From positions 1 through 50,777 of the forward strand of contig DATIKM010000024.1 of assembly GCA_035477595.1 (NCBI GenBank): 50,777 nucleotides of DNA. The letters are read 5' to 3'. Shown here piece by piece: positions 1 through 8,707 of the stretch. Under the pieces are notes generated by a model. That model saw only the letters and a program-made list of their open reading frames with translations. It was not told where the DNA came from and ran no database searches. The DNA is from DATIKM01 sp035477595 (lineage in GTDB: Bacteria; Armatimonadota; Chthonomonadetes; Chthonomonadales; CAJBBX01). How positions within the stretch are numbered: the first letter of the stretch is position 1; every line of letters starts with the position of its first letter. A program made the translations under genes and the position numbers.

Positions 1-361
1 TGCGCGCCGGAGCCTCGTTGCCGCCGTGGCCGTTCAGGAGCAGAATGCGCCGGAAGCCGGACTCGAGGGCGCTCTCCAGGAGGTCCTCGACCACGCCAAT
101 GTACCGGTCGTTCTGAAGCGTCATCGTGCCGCAGAAGCCGATGTGATGGGGAGAGGCGCCCAGCCAGAGGGTGGGGAGCCAGGTGGCGCCCTCCCCCAGC
201 GCTGAGGCGGCCCTCCGCGCGACCTCGCCCACAATGAGCGTGTCCGTCAGGAGGGGGAGGTGGGGGCCGTGCTGCTCGAACGACCCGAGCGGAGCCACGA
301 GTACCCCTCCCCGCTCGGAGAAGGCCTGCGCCTCCGGCCACGTAGCGCTACCCAGGTCCAT
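1..361 (-). CDS. Creatininase family amidohydrolase (N-terminal part, runs off left edge)
   Basis: The first 120 residues are readable before the window ends. The start is ATG at 361-359, behind a GGGAGG ribosome site on the minus strand. The family signature is clear: an FEQHGPHLP segment near residue 28 (Glu and His metal ligands), a following TDT (Asp ligand), a GASPHHIGFCGTMTL segment, and NGHGGNE at the truncated end. Creatininase-fold enzymes are metal-dependent amidohydrolases acting on creatinine, formamides or similar cyclic or linear amides; the substrate cannot be told from this fragment. It is divergent from the repeat protein at 819. The family is secure, the specific reaction is not. 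Confidence 0.88.
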   Translation of the reverse strand, partial: MDLGSATWPEAQAFSERGGVLVAPLGSFEQHGPHLPLLTDTLIVGEVARRAASALGEGATWLPTLWLGASPHHIGFCGTMTLQNDRYIGVVEDLLESALESGFRRILLLNGHGGNEAPAR

Positions 362-624
362 CTAGCCTACCCTCCCACACGTTGCGGCACTGGCCTTCAT
401 CCGCCCGCTCCCGGCACATACAGGCCGAGCCTGATGGCCCGCGGGCAGCCGCCAGGCAGTGCCGCCAGGCCTCTGCACACACCGGCGAGCGATCATCGCC
501 GCGGCACGAGCTGCCCGTCGCACGGCAGCGGGCGCCGGACGCACCCATCGCCAGTTCGCAGTGGACTCAGCCATGTCCTGCTGGCGCGCTGTGTCGCGTA
601 TCTGTGCATAAAGGTACCAATCCC

Positions 625-654
625 TTGACATGGGGCCGCGTCTGAGCGTATTCT
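625..654 (+). promoter_or_regulatory. Sigma70-type promoter for the repeat protein gene
   Basis: A perfect -35 TTGACA lies at 625-630, followed by an 18-bp spacer and TATTCT at 649-654 (4 of 6 matches to TATAAT). Transcription would begin near 661, giving a leader of about 158 nt before the GTG start at 819. The rest of the 457-bp gap (362-818) shows no gene that I can support. Confidence 0.5.
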
Positions 655-818
655 CTAGGTGTTGTAGCCGCGGCCTCGATCCCTGCTGATCGGACTTACG
701 CCTCTCCCCGCTCGGTCCCCGCTGACCGTCCGGTCGCTGCCGCGCTGTATCGCAAAGTGCGCGTTAGACAACGGGCGCTCGTGCGTCCGCCGTAATACCA
801 TCAAGGAGCCATCGCACC

Positions 819-1445
819 GTGCGGAAGTGGAGCAAACAGACCATTGCCGATGAGATCCTTCGCATGCATCGCGAGGAGCAGGGCCTCAACTACGCAGCGA
901 TCGCGGTGAACCAGGTGGCTCTCCTGCGGGCCGCCACTAGGTACTTCGGTTCCTGGCGCGCGGCGGTCGAGCATGCAGGCGTCAACTACGATGACATTCG
1001 CCGGTACCGGTCGTGGACGCGTGAGCGCATTCTGGAGCGCATTCGCGAGCTGCACGCCCGCGGAGTTGACCTCTCCTGGCGCCACGTAAGCACGCAGGTT
1101 GATCCCCAGCTCGCGGCTGCCGCCACCAAGCGCAAGCATTTCGGTTCGTGGCGGGCGGCAATCCAGGCTGCGGGGCTGGCGTACACGAGCATCCGCCGTT
1201 ACCGCCAGTGGAGCCAGCAGGCAGTGATCGACCGGCTGCGGGAGCTGCACGCGCAGGGGGTGGACCTCAACGCCAAGAACGTCGAGCAGGTTGACATTAC
1301 CTTGATTACCGCGGCGCGGCGCCGGTTCGACTCGTGGCACAAGGCGCTGGAGGCAGCCGGTCTCGACTACACCAAGATCGTCCTCCGGCGACCATTCAAG
1401 CGCCGCCGCCGTCCGGCGGCGGTCGAAGTCGCAGCCGTCAGTTGA
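819..1445 (+). CDS. Protein built of three homing-endonuclease-associated repeats (HEAR-like), probable DNA-binding
   Basis: The 208-residue product consists of three tandem units at about residues 3-64, 66-129 and 131-190. Each has an N-terminal helix (pattern I-x-R-I/L-R-E-L-H-A-x-G-V-D-L in units 2 and 3), a middle segment, and the signature F-G/D-S-W-x-x-A-x-x-x-A-G-x-x-Y, ending in I-R-R-Y-R in units 1 and 2. This is the helix-turn-helix-like repeat found beside homing endonucleases and in some regulators. A basic tail (FKRRRRP) follows at about 193-199. No nuclease or sensor domain is present, so a DNA-binding regulator or nucleoid-type role is inferred. The start is GTG at 819, 10 nt after AAGGAG (803-808). 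The gene stands alone between a promoter and a hairpin. Confidence 0.8.
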   Translation: MRKWSKQTIADEILRMHREEQGLNYAAIAVNQVALLRAATRYFGSWRAAVEHAGVNYDDIRRYRSWTRERILERIRELHARGVDLSWRHVSTQVDPQLAAAATKRKHFGSWRAAIQAAGLAYTSIRRYRQWSQQAVIDRLRELHAQGVDLNAKNVEQVDITLITAARRRFDSWHKALEAAGLDYTKIVLRRPFKRRRRPAAVEVAAVS

Positions 1446-1463
1446 CCGGTGTTCGCGGTTCGT

Positions 1464-1495
1464 GCATGGCCTCCCCATCTCCGGGGAGGCCATGC
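1464..1495 (+). terminator. Strong hairpin after the repeat protein gene
   Basis: A perfect 13-bp stem (1464-1476 paired with 1483-1495) encloses a 6-nt loop, 18 bp after the stop at 1445. No T-run follows, so it may act as a non-canonical terminator or as an mRNA 3' stabiliser. Confidence 0.55.
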
Positions 1496-1556
1496 GCACG
1501 TCTGGCCGGCAGGAATCGGGCGCGGCTGGGTTGAACGAGCGCCCCCGGAGGCACCG

Positions 1557-2588
1557 ATGGGGGCACTGCTCCGTGTAGGGCTGGTGGGCTGTGGCGCCAT
1601 CGGGCGAGCCCACCTCGATCTCTGGCGTGAGACGCCGGGCGCGGTACTCGCCGCCGTGTGCGATGTCAGCGGTGAGCGAGCGCGGGCATTCGCCCAGATG
1701 GCGGCAGCGTCGGCCCACACGTCGCTCGACGAGATGCTGGCCAGCCGCGCATTGGATGCGGTGGACATCTGCACGCCGTCGGGCCAACACGTCGAGCAAG
1801 GCGTGCTCTGCGCTCGCGCAGGCGTCCACGTGCTCTGCGAGAAGCCGCTCGCTCTCTGGGTCGATGCGGCCGATGCCCTGATCACCGCGTGCGAGCGCGC
1901 GCGGGTCACCCTCGCCTCCGTCTTCCAGCGTCGTGCCATCCCTGCGCTCCAGCGCGTTGCCGCCGACATCCATGCGGGGCGCATCGGCGAACTGCTCCTC
2001 TGCAGTGCGCAGGTTAAGTGGTGGCGTGATCAGGCCTACTACGACAGCGCCTCATGGCGGGGCACCTGGGACCTCGATGGCGGCGTCCTCGCCAACCAGG
2101 CGATCCACGCCATCGACCACCTGTGCTGGCTGGCTGGCCCGGTCGTCGACGTCCAGTACGCCTTGGTCCGCACGGCCGCCCATCGGATGGAAGCGGAGGA
2201 CGTGGCGCTGGCCACCGTAAAGCTCGCGTCCGGCGCAGCCGGCTCGATCGAGGCCACGACTTGCTGCAGACCGCCCCTCTGCACGCGCGTGGAGGTGGTG
2301 GGAACGCGTGGGGCCGTCGCATTCGACGACGCCACCGTGACCGCATACGGTGCGGATGGCCAGGACCTGCGCAACGAGTTGCCGCCGCAGTCGGAGCCCA
2401 CCGGAGGCCGCAGCGACCCCATGAGCATCTCGCTTGAGGGGCACCGCACGATCATCGCGGACTTCGCCGCTGCCGTTCGCGACGGCAGGCCGCCCCTCGT
2501 GGATGGCAGGCAGGCTCGCATGGCGGTCGAGGCCATCGACCGCATCCATCGAGCTGCAGGGGTCGGACCGCCGGCCCCAGCGCGTTGA
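1557..2588 (+). CDS. Gfo/Idh/MocA family oxidoreductase
   Basis: The 343-residue protein has an N-terminal Rossmann fold with VGLVGCGAIG near residue 7 and the family's EKPLAL motif near residue 97. A C-terminal alpha/beta substrate domain follows. Such enzymes oxidise or reduce sugars, inositols and related polyols with NAD(P). I set the start at ATG 1557, preceded by GGAG at 1547-1550, because the frame upstream has no conserved sequence before the Rossmann strand. The next gene begins close to its stop, so the two are probably co-transcribed. The substrate is unknown. Confidence 0.9.
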   Translation: MGALLRVGLVGCGAIGRAHLDLWRETPGAVLAAVCDVSGERARAFAQMAAASAHTSLDEMLASRALDAVDICTPSGQHVEQGVLCARAGVHVLCEKPLALWVDAADALITACERARVTLASVFQRRAIPALQRVAADIHAGRIGELLLCSAQVKWWRDQAYYDSASWRGTWDLDGGVLANQAIHAIDHLCWLAGPVVDVQYALVRTAAHRMEAEDVALATVKLASGAAGSIEATTCCRPPLCTRVEVVGTRGAVAFDDATVTAYGADGQDLRNELPPQSEPTGGRSDPMSISLEGHRTIIADFAAAVRDGRPPLVDGRQARMAVEAIDRIHRAAGVGPPAPAR

Positions 2589-2644
2589 ACGCTCCCGGCG
2601 TCCACCCCCAACGCGGTCATGGCGCGTCCCTCGCCCCTCGCCGC

Positions 2645-3544
2645 GTGACCGGCGTCAGTCTTGGAACCAGCCGGCGCGACAAGCGATCCGAGATTTCCTT
2701 CCTCGGGACGCCGTTCGTCATCGAGCGCATCGGGACCGACGGCGACCGGCGCGCGTTCGTGGAGCGCGTGCGCGCTCTCGACGGTCAGGTGGACTGCTTC
2801 GGCGTTGGCGGCATGGACGTGTACCTGCACGCCCTCGGCCGTCGCTATGCATTCAGGGAGCCGCTTCGCATGATGTCGGCGGCGCGGCAGAGCCCGTGGG
2901 TGGACGGCAGCGGCCTCAAGCACACGCTCGAGCGCTCCGCCGTCAACTGGCTGCAGGAGCAGGGCATCGTGGACTTCCGGCGGTCCCGCGTCCTGGTCAT
3001 GTCGGCGGTCGACCGCTTCGGGATGGCTGAGGCAATCTCCGTGCTGTCACCGTCCGTGGTGTTCGGCGACATCATGTTCAGTCTCGGTCTGCCCGTTCCG
3101 ATCCGGTCATGGCGCGCCATCCGTGCGCTCGCGCCCCTGCTCATGCCGGTGATCACGCGCCTGCCCTTCCAGTGGTTCTACCCGACCGGCGAGAGGCAGG
3201 AGAGGAACACGCCAAGGTTCGAGGCTAGCTTCAGTGCCGCCGACGTGATCGCCGGCGACTGGCACTTCATCCGGCGGTACATGCCGCTCGACCTCAGTGG
3301 CAAGATCGTTCTGACGCAGTCGAGCCGGAAGGACGAGACCGCTCTCCTGCGTGAGCGCGGGGCGGAGCTACTGATCACAACGACCCCGACCGTGGGGGGC
3401 GAGGCGTACGCCACGAACGTGATGGAGGCCGTGCTCGTCGCGCTGTCCGGCCGCCGCCCGGAGGAGTTGACGCCCGCGGACTACTTGGGTACACTTTCGC
3501 GGCTCCGATGGCGGCCTGGCGTCGTGCGCCTCCAGTCGCCGTGA
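2645..3544 (+). CDS. 'Quinate 5-dehydrogenase'-type conserved protein, function unproven
   Basis: The 299-residue protein matches a family labelled quinate 5-dehydrogenase in databases: an N-terminal VSLGTSRRDK-like start, a GVGGMDVYL segment, DGSGLKHTLER, and VDRFGMAEA followed by VVFGDIMFSLGLP. No NAD-binding glycine loop is obvious, so the database name should not be trusted. I chose GTG 2645 because the conserved sequence begins there. A TTG at 2585 overlaps the previous stop as TTGA and is an alternative that adds 20 residues. Family members typically sit next to an acyl-ACP-reductase-like gene, as here (69-bp gap). The role is probably linked to that neighbour. Confidence 0.78.
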   Translation: MTGVSLGTSRRDKRSEISFLGTPFVIERIGTDGDRRAFVERVRALDGQVDCFGVGGMDVYLHALGRRYAFREPLRMMSAARQSPWVDGSGLKHTLERSAVNWLQEQGIVDFRRSRVLVMSAVDRFGMAEAISVLSPSVVFGDIMFSLGLPVPIRSWRAIRALAPLLMPVITRLPFQWFYPTGERQERNTPRFEASFSAADVIAGDWHFIRRYMPLDLSGKIVLTQSSRKDETALLRERGAELLITTTPTVGGEAYATNVMEAVLVALSGRRPEELTPADYLGTLSRLRWRPGVVRLQSP

Positions 3545-3613
3545 TGAATCGCACACCATCACACACCACGCCGACTGCGCGCGAGAAACGGCGGCGCCCG
3601 CATCCGGGCTGAC

Positions 3614-4714
3614 ATGGAACGCTTCGCCTTCATCATCCACCCCATCGATGCGCGGCGAGACGTCGCCCGCAAGTACCCCGTCGCCCGCTACCTACCAGTA
3701 CCGTGTATCGAGTGGTTCCTCAAGCGTCACCGCCCGCTCTGCGTTGCCCACGTCACGGGGGTGCGCTCCGTTGTTGGGCCCGAGGCCGAGGGCTGGTTCA
3801 TCGGCTGCCCGCTGACTCCCCGGCAGTTCCTCAGCCTTCCGGTTGAGGATGTCTACGCCAAGCTTGTGGAGTGCGGGCGCATCGCGGAAGACCTTGGCGC
3901 ACGCATCATCGGTCTGGGTGCGTTCACGTCAGTGGTCGGCGATGGTGGTGCGACGGTCGCCAGCCGCCTGCGGATCCCCGTCACCACGGGCAATTCCTAC
4001 ACCGTGGCGACCGCCGTGCAGGGCGCGGTCCGGGGCGCGGACCTGATGGGGGTTCACCTGCCTCAGGCAATGGCCGCGATCGTCGGCGCCACCGGCTCCA
4101 TCGGCGCGACCTGTGCCGTGATGCTTGGGCGCCTCGTAGGGCATCTAGTGCTGGTTGGCCGCGACCGAGTCAGGCTGGAAGCCCTTGCTGATCGCATCCG
4201 ACCGTCGTTGAGCACGCCGACATCGGTGGCCACCGACATCGCAGACGGCCTCCGCAACGCCGACGTTGTGATTACTGTCTCCAGTGCGACTGAGGCGATC
4301 GTTCTCCCCCAGCACGTCAAGCGCGGCGCCGTCGTGTGCGACGTCGCGCGCCCGCGCGACGTTTCCATCGCCGTCGCTCGCGAGCGAGACGACGTTCTGG
4401 TCATCGAGGGCGGCCTCGTCCGCGTGCCAGGCGCGATGCAGTGCACCAGCGCCAGCAGTGGCAAACCCTTCAGCTTCGGATTTCCCCCCGGCACCGCATA
4501 CGCCTGCATGTCGGAGACGATGGCGCTGGCCCTCGAGGGCCGCTACGAGAGCTTTACGCTCGGCAAGGACGTGTCTGTCGAGCAGGCGGATGAGCTCGCG
4601 CGCCTGTGCGACAAGCATGGTTTTGCACTGGACGGCTTCCGGTCGTTTGAGCGTGCGTTGTCCTATGACGAAGTTGCCGCGATCCGGCAGCGCGCCGGGC
4701 GGCCCGCCTCGTAG
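3614..4714 (+). CDS. Acyl-ACP-reductase-like / 'shikimate dehydrogenase-like' NADP enzyme
   Basis: The 366-residue protein resembles cyanobacterial long-chain acyl-ACP reductase (AAR) from end to end. An N-terminal domain carries LGAFTSVVGDGG (about 101-112) and TTGNSYT (about 124-130). A Rossmann loop VGATGSIGA follows at about 157-165. The C-terminal segment YACMSETMALALEGRYESFTLGK in effect matches AAR's region around its catalytic cysteine, and Cys298 falls at that position by my eye alignment. AAR reduces fatty acyl-ACP to the aldehyde, forming a thioester on that cysteine. The start is ATG 3614, with a weak ribosome site. Database labels for this family often say shikimate dehydrogenase, which the motifs do not support. 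Activity on acyl-ACP is inferred. Confidence 0.78.
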   Translation: MERFAFIIHPIDARRDVARKYPVARYLPVPCIEWFLKRHRPLCVAHVTGVRSVVGPEAEGWFIGCPLTPRQFLSLPVEDVYAKLVECGRIAEDLGARIIGLGAFTSVVGDGGATVASRLRIPVTTGNSYTVATAVQGAVRGADLMGVHLPQAMAAIVGATGSIGATCAVMLGRLVGHLVLVGRDRVRLEALADRIRPSLSTPTSVATDIADGLRNADVVITVSSATEAIVLPQHVKRGAVVCDVARPRDVSIAVARERDDVLVIEGGLVRVPGAMQCTSASSGKPFSFGFPPGTAYACMSETMALALEGRYESFTLGKDVSVEQADELARLCDKHGFALDGFRSFERALSYDEVAAIRQRAGRPAS

Positions 4715-4765
4715 TGGACAGCAGACGCAACGCGGCGGTGATCGGCAGCACAGGAAGGCAAACCC

Positions 4766-5713
4766 ATGGACATGACGCGCAGGCGGTTCATCGAGGCCAG
4801 CGCCGTGGCTGGTGGCGCGCTGTACGCGGATGTCGCGGCAGCCGCGCCGCGGCAGCTGCCCCGGCGGGTGCTCGGGCGCACGCGCGCTCGTGTCTCCGTC
4901 CTGGGATTTGGCTCCGCTGCGCTCGGGCACAGCTTCCAGCCGCAGGAGGTGTTCGACCATGTCGTCGGCGCCGCGCTGGACGCCGGCGTGAACTTCATCG
5001 ACACAGCGACCAACTACGACGTAGCGCAGGAGCGGCTCGGCCCCATCGTCAGGCGGCACCGCGACCGCCTCTTCCTGGCCACGAAGACACGGGGCATGTC
5101 GAAGCAGGGCGTGCTCCAGACGCTTGAGGAAAGCCTGCGTCTGCTGCAGACCGATCGTCTAGACCTGGTGTACCTGCACAATCTGGGCGACTTCGAGGTC
5201 GATCGCCTGATGGACGACAACGGCGCCATGCAAGGGCTCCTTGAGGCGCGACGGAGGGGCTGGCTTCGCTTCATCGGCGCGAGTGGTCACCAGCGGGCGC
5301 GGAAGTTCATCCCCGTCATCGAGACGGACCTGATCGACGTCATCATGGTCACGCTCAACTTCGTGGATCGCAACACGTACGTTTTCGAGTCTGAGGTCCT
5401 TCCGGCGGCTCGCAGGAGACGCGTCGGCATCGTTGCGATGAAGGTGCTGGGCGGCGTTCCCAACTGGAACTACCGCCAGCCCGTCGACGGCATGGTCCCG
5501 CGTGAGCTACGAGCCGACGCGGTCCGCTACTCGCTCGCGATCGAAGGGGTCGCGTCCGCCGTGGTGGGGTTCTACACCACGGAGCAGATGTCCGAGGTCC
5601 TGAACGTAATGCGCGCTCTGCGGAGGCCGACGGACAGTGAAACGGAGCGCCTGCGCACGGAGGGCGAGCGTCTGGCCGCCCTCTGGGGGCCGCACCTGGG
5701 ACCGCCGGTGTAG
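4766..5713 (+). CDS. Tat-exported aldo/keto reductase
   Basis: The 315-residue protein begins with a twin-arginine signal (TRRRFIEAS, residues 4-12) and a short hydrophobic stretch ending near ADVAAAA. The aldo/keto reductase barrel follows, with LGFGSAALG, DTATNY (catalytic Asp and Tyr), ATKTRG (Lys) and YLHN (His). The start ATG at 4766 lies 7 nt after AGGAAGG. Such exported reductases are common beside Gfo/Idh genes in environmental bacteria and probably act on periplasmic sugars or carbonyl compounds. The stop is 3 bp from the end of the convergent gene on the other strand. Confidence 0.88.
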   Translation: MDMTRRRFIEASAVAGGALYADVAAAAPRQLPRRVLGRTRARVSVLGFGSAALGHSFQPQEVFDHVVGAALDAGVNFIDTATNYDVAQERLGPIVRRHRDRLFLATKTRGMSKQGVLQTLEESLRLLQTDRLDLVYLHNLGDFEVDRLMDDNGAMQGLLEARRRGWLRFIGASGHQRARKFIPVIETDLIDVIMVTLNFVDRNTYVFESEVLPAARRRRVGIVAMKVLGGVPNWNYRQPVDGMVPRELRADAVRYSLAIEGVASAVVGFYTTEQMSEVLNVMRALRRPTDSETERLRTEGERLAALWGPHLGPPV

Positions 5714-5716
5714 CCG

Positions 5717-7690
5717 TCAGGGGTCCGTCACTAGCGGCTCGACGAAGAAGCATGTGTTCTCGGCGATCTGGCCGAACCACCGCCCACAGGGGTCGGTAAG
5801 AGGCATCCACCACGCGGTGGGCCGGTGCGCTGTGTGCGTGAGGCCGTCACGGGTCAACAGCGCATCCCTTACCAGCCGCATGCGCTCCCGGGCTGCCTCC
5901 GCCTCGATGGCGGTGACCGCCGAGCGCGCCTCGCCCGCTTCGCCTTCACGCTCAATCGCATGCCGCTCGGCCCGCAGCAGTGCGATGCGCTCGAGCAGCG
6001 AGCGCCTCCGTCGCAGCAAGCCGTTGATCTGCGCGTCGAAGGCGGCGCGCCGCTCCCACTCAGCCGCGCTCCACTCGTTGGTGCCGCGGAAGTGGTCGCC
6101 CTTCGCTGACTCCGCGGTGAGCAGCGCCTGGCGCACCTCCCGCAGCTCGGCATACGCCTCCTGCGTCCGCTTCACGGCAGCGAGGGCGGCAATCCGCCGC
6201 GCGCGGAGCTTCGCCTTCGCCTCATCATAGGCCCACAGGCGCCCGGCCCAGCGCGCCCCGTTGCGATCTCTCAGGAACGCCAGAAGATCGCGCTGCCCCC
6301 GAACGCCTCGCAGCGCCGCCAGCAGCGCCTTCTGGCCAGCAACCGCCGCGCGCCAGCCCGATGAGAACTCAGCGCCGGTGACTTCCTGCTTCCCGAAGGC
6401 GCTCGCCAGATGGTCGGGAAGGCGGAACGAGACGCCCACGCCATCCAGGGCGTCCCATGTCGGGTACCGTACGCGGAGCACCGGGTGGACCTCGACCGCA
6501 ATGCCGTGGGCGCGCAGAAGGTCGTTAATGCGTCGCGTGCGCGCGACATACATCGAGCCCACTTCGCTGAACACGAAGATGAACTCGCGCGCCAGCATGG
6601 AGATAAGAGCGATCGCCTTGCCCACCACCACCACGCCTGGCCCGAACTCGCCCTCCAACACCTCCGCCAGATCGCCCACTGACGCCACTGAGCGGGCCGT
6701 GCGGATCCGGACGGGACGCCTGGCCTCGATGTGCACGGCGCGCAGCGTGACCCGGAGCGTGCCGCGACCCACGCCAGGCACCACTGCGTCGAAGGGTATC
6801 GCGCCCAGGCCGAACTTGCCCAGCGGGTAGATCTCAGACCCGGAAACGGCCGCGTCGTACGCGTTCCTCGCGGCCCGGGAGGTTGCCGGGTTGAGGAACA
6901 GATCGAGGAACCGGAACCGCGGCAGATGATGGGTCTCGCGGTTGAACGCCAGCAGCCGTGACGTGCACTCCACGTTGACGCGCTCCGGAGGCGACCCGAG
7001 GAGCAACTCGTAGATCCGTGGGAGGATCCGGCAATAGACCTCAGGCAGCGACACATCGGGGCAGTCGCGGGCAACCTCCGCCACCCAGCTCAACATGCGC
7101 TCCGCAAGGCGCCGGCTCTCCGTCGCGCAGTCGCCGCCCGCGACCGCCTCGATGGTGCCATCGAACCCCCACCGTAGCAGCGACTCCAGCGCGCCGCTCA
7201 CATCGGCGTGTCGGACCTGGCGGGCGATCAGATCGCGCGACCCCGTGTAGACGAGGCCGCGCCAGCCCCAGGCTTCCGTCGCCTGATCGACGAGCTCCCG
7301 GACCTCCATGCCCAGACCGGTCGCGATGCTCTTCAGCGAGACTCCGTGATCTGCAAAGGCCGCGCGCGACGGAGGCGTTTCGCTGCCGAACAGCCGGCTG
7401 ATCTCTCCAGCGGCCGACCACAGGTCCCTCGTGGAGCCATCGTTGTGAGGGAGCAGCTCGAAGCGCGCCTGCCCGGGCAGGCGAATGCCCACGCGGGCGA
7501 AGTAGTCGGTGTCATGGACCCCGGCCAGCATGTCCCCGCCAAGGCCGCACGCGTCGAGGGCGCGTCGCAGCACGGCCTTCATCGGCTCATCCCACCAGAT
7601 CGTCTGGCCCAGCGCCAGAAACGCTGTGTCTGGGTACCTCGACCTCAGGTAGTGGAGCGCCTGACGGTCGGCTGCTGCGTCATGCGGCAA
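5717..7690 (-). CDS. Conserved-looking protein of unknown function, 657 residues, coiled-coil C-terminus
   Basis: I do not recognise this family. The N-terminal 450 residues look globular, with GVHDTDYFARV near residue 57 and LLPHNDGSTRDLW near residue 79. A mixed alpha/beta region rich in VVVVGKAI and EFIFVFSEVG strands follows at about 345-375. Residues about 480-610 are Arg/Glu/Ala-rich and strongly helical, consistent with a coiled coil. A short Trp/Cys-containing tail (WWMPLTD, CGRWFGQI, NTCFFVEPL) closes it. No signal peptide or membrane segment is evident. The start is TTG at 7690, since an in-frame stop lies just upstream and AGGGA precedes it. It follows the deglycation pair by 123 bp on the same strand and may be co-transcribed with it. 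Confidence 0.75.
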   Translation of the reverse strand: MPHDAAADRQALHYLRSRYPDTAFLALGQTIWWDEPMKAVLRRALDACGLGGDMLAGVHDTDYFARVGIRLPGQARFELLPHNDGSTRDLWSAAGEISRLFGSETPPSRAAFADHGVSLKSIATGLGMEVRELVDQATEAWGWRGLVYTGSRDLIARQVRHADVSGALESLLRWGFDGTIEAVAGGDCATESRRLAERMLSWVAEVARDCPDVSLPEVYCRILPRIYELLLGSPPERVNVECTSRLLAFNRETHHLPRFRFLDLFLNPATSRAARNAYDAAVSGSEIYPLGKFGLGAIPFDAVVPGVGRGTLRVTLRAVHIEARRPVRIRTARSVASVGDLAEVLEGEFGPGVVVVGKAIALISMLAREFIFVFSEVGSMYVARTRRINDLLRAHGIAVEVHPVLRVRYPTWDALDGVGVSFRLPDHLASAFGKQEVTGAEFSSGWRAAVAGQKALLAALRGVRGQRDLLAFLRDRNGARWAGRLWAYDEAKAKLRARRIAALAAVKRTQEAYAELREVRQALLTAESAKGDHFRGTNEWSAAEWERRAAFDAQINGLLRRRRSLLERIALLRAERHAIEREGEAGEARSAVTAIEAEAARERMRLVRDALLTRDGLTHTAHRPTAWWMPLTDPCGRWFGQIAENTCFFVEPLVTDP

Positions 7691-7813
7691 TGCGGGGTCC
7701 CTTCAGTAGGGGATAGCCTGGCTCTACCACGGGCGCGAACATGGCCGACACGCGCCACAATGCACTACGCACGGGCTGCCGACGTCGTGCCAGTCCGGTC
7801 GCGCGCATCGGTC

Positions 7814-8707
7814 TTACCGCAGGGCAGCCCGGCATACCTCCTCCACGTGGGGAGAGTACTGCTCGCCGAAGTGGTTCAGATGTACGAGCAGCGGGTAGAG
7901 CTGCAGGAGCGGCCGCCGTCGCACATAGCCGGCGTCCACGGGATAGCAGCTCTGATACGCATCGCGCCAGGTGGCCGGGAAGCCGCCGAACAGCTCAACA
8001 TAGGCCAACTCGACCTCGCGGTGGGCTCCATACACTGCCGGATCGACCACCACCGGCTCGCCGTCCGAGCACAGGAGGTTCCCGCTCCAGAGATCACCAT
8101 GGACGAGCGCGGGCTCGTGCGGCGCTTCGCCCAGAAGCGCCTCCACGGACCCGAGCACCTCCTCCAGCAGTCGCTCCAGCCCGGCATGCAGCAGGCCGCG
8201 GCTCCGCGCACGCTCCACCTGCGGCGCGACCCGGCAGTCGCGGTAGAACTCCCACCACCTGTCTCGCCACGGGTTGGCCTGCACCAGGAGCCCGAGGTGG
8301 TTGTCCCGGTGGTAACCGAACAGGCCCCGCCCCGGGTCCGGCGCTCGATGAAGTGCGGCGAGGCGCTCGCCGAAGCGCGTGCCGAAGGCGGGCGCATCCC
8401 GGGGCTCGGACGCGTGCACAAACTCGAGGACGAGGTACCCGCCGCCGGGATCTCCGGGTCGAGGGCCGCACGCGACGACGGCGGGCACCCGCAGTGCGCC
8501 TGCATCCCTCAAGGATGCGAGACCGTCACGTTCGTCGTCGAACATGCGGGACGCTGCCTGCTCGGACCACTTCACAAAGACAGCGCCCTGGGAGAACTCC
8601 ACGCGCGCAGCCCGGCAGATCATCCCACCGCCGACCGAGTAGGACGCCAGCACCTCCGACCCGACATTCCGTCGCAGCTCCTCACGGAGCCAGCCGGGAA
8701 GCTCCAC
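7814..8707 (-). CDS. Fructosamine/ketosamine-3-kinase family protein
   Basis: The 297-residue protein has the aminoglycoside-phosphotransferase fold of the FN3K family. FVKWSEQAA contains the ATP-binding lysine, LVHGDLWSGN is the catalytic loop with its Asp, and VVDPAVYGAHREVELAYVELF is the Mg-binding DP-x-x-x-G-x-R-E-x-E motif. The family phosphorylates ketoamine adducts on proteins or amines so that they fall off. The start is GTG at 8707, sharing one base with the TAG stop of the upstream phosphatase gene (TAGTG), which implies coupled translation. Bacterial members are often ribulosamine or erythrulosamine kinases; which one this is cannot be told. Confidence 0.9.
   Translation of the reverse strand: MELPGWLREELRRNVGSEVLASYSVGGGMICRAARVEFSQGAVFVKWSEQAASRMFDDERDGLASLRDAGALRVPAVVACGPRPGDPGGGYLVLEFVHASEPRDAPAFGTRFGERLAALHRAPDPGRGLFGYHRDNHLGLLVQANPWRDRWWEFYRDCRVAPQVERARSRGLLHAGLERLLEEVLGSVEALLGEAPHEPALVHGDLWSGNLLCSDGEPVVVDPAVYGAHREVELAYVELFGGFPATWRDAYQSCYPVDAGYVRRRPLLQLYPLLVHLNHFGEQYSPHVEEVCRAALR

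Noticed and set aside
801..1973. Long open frame on the minus strand opposite the repeat protein and Gfo/Idh genes
   Set aside because: No recognisable motif and no ribosome site; it is the antisense shadow of two well-supported genes, a common effect at high GC.
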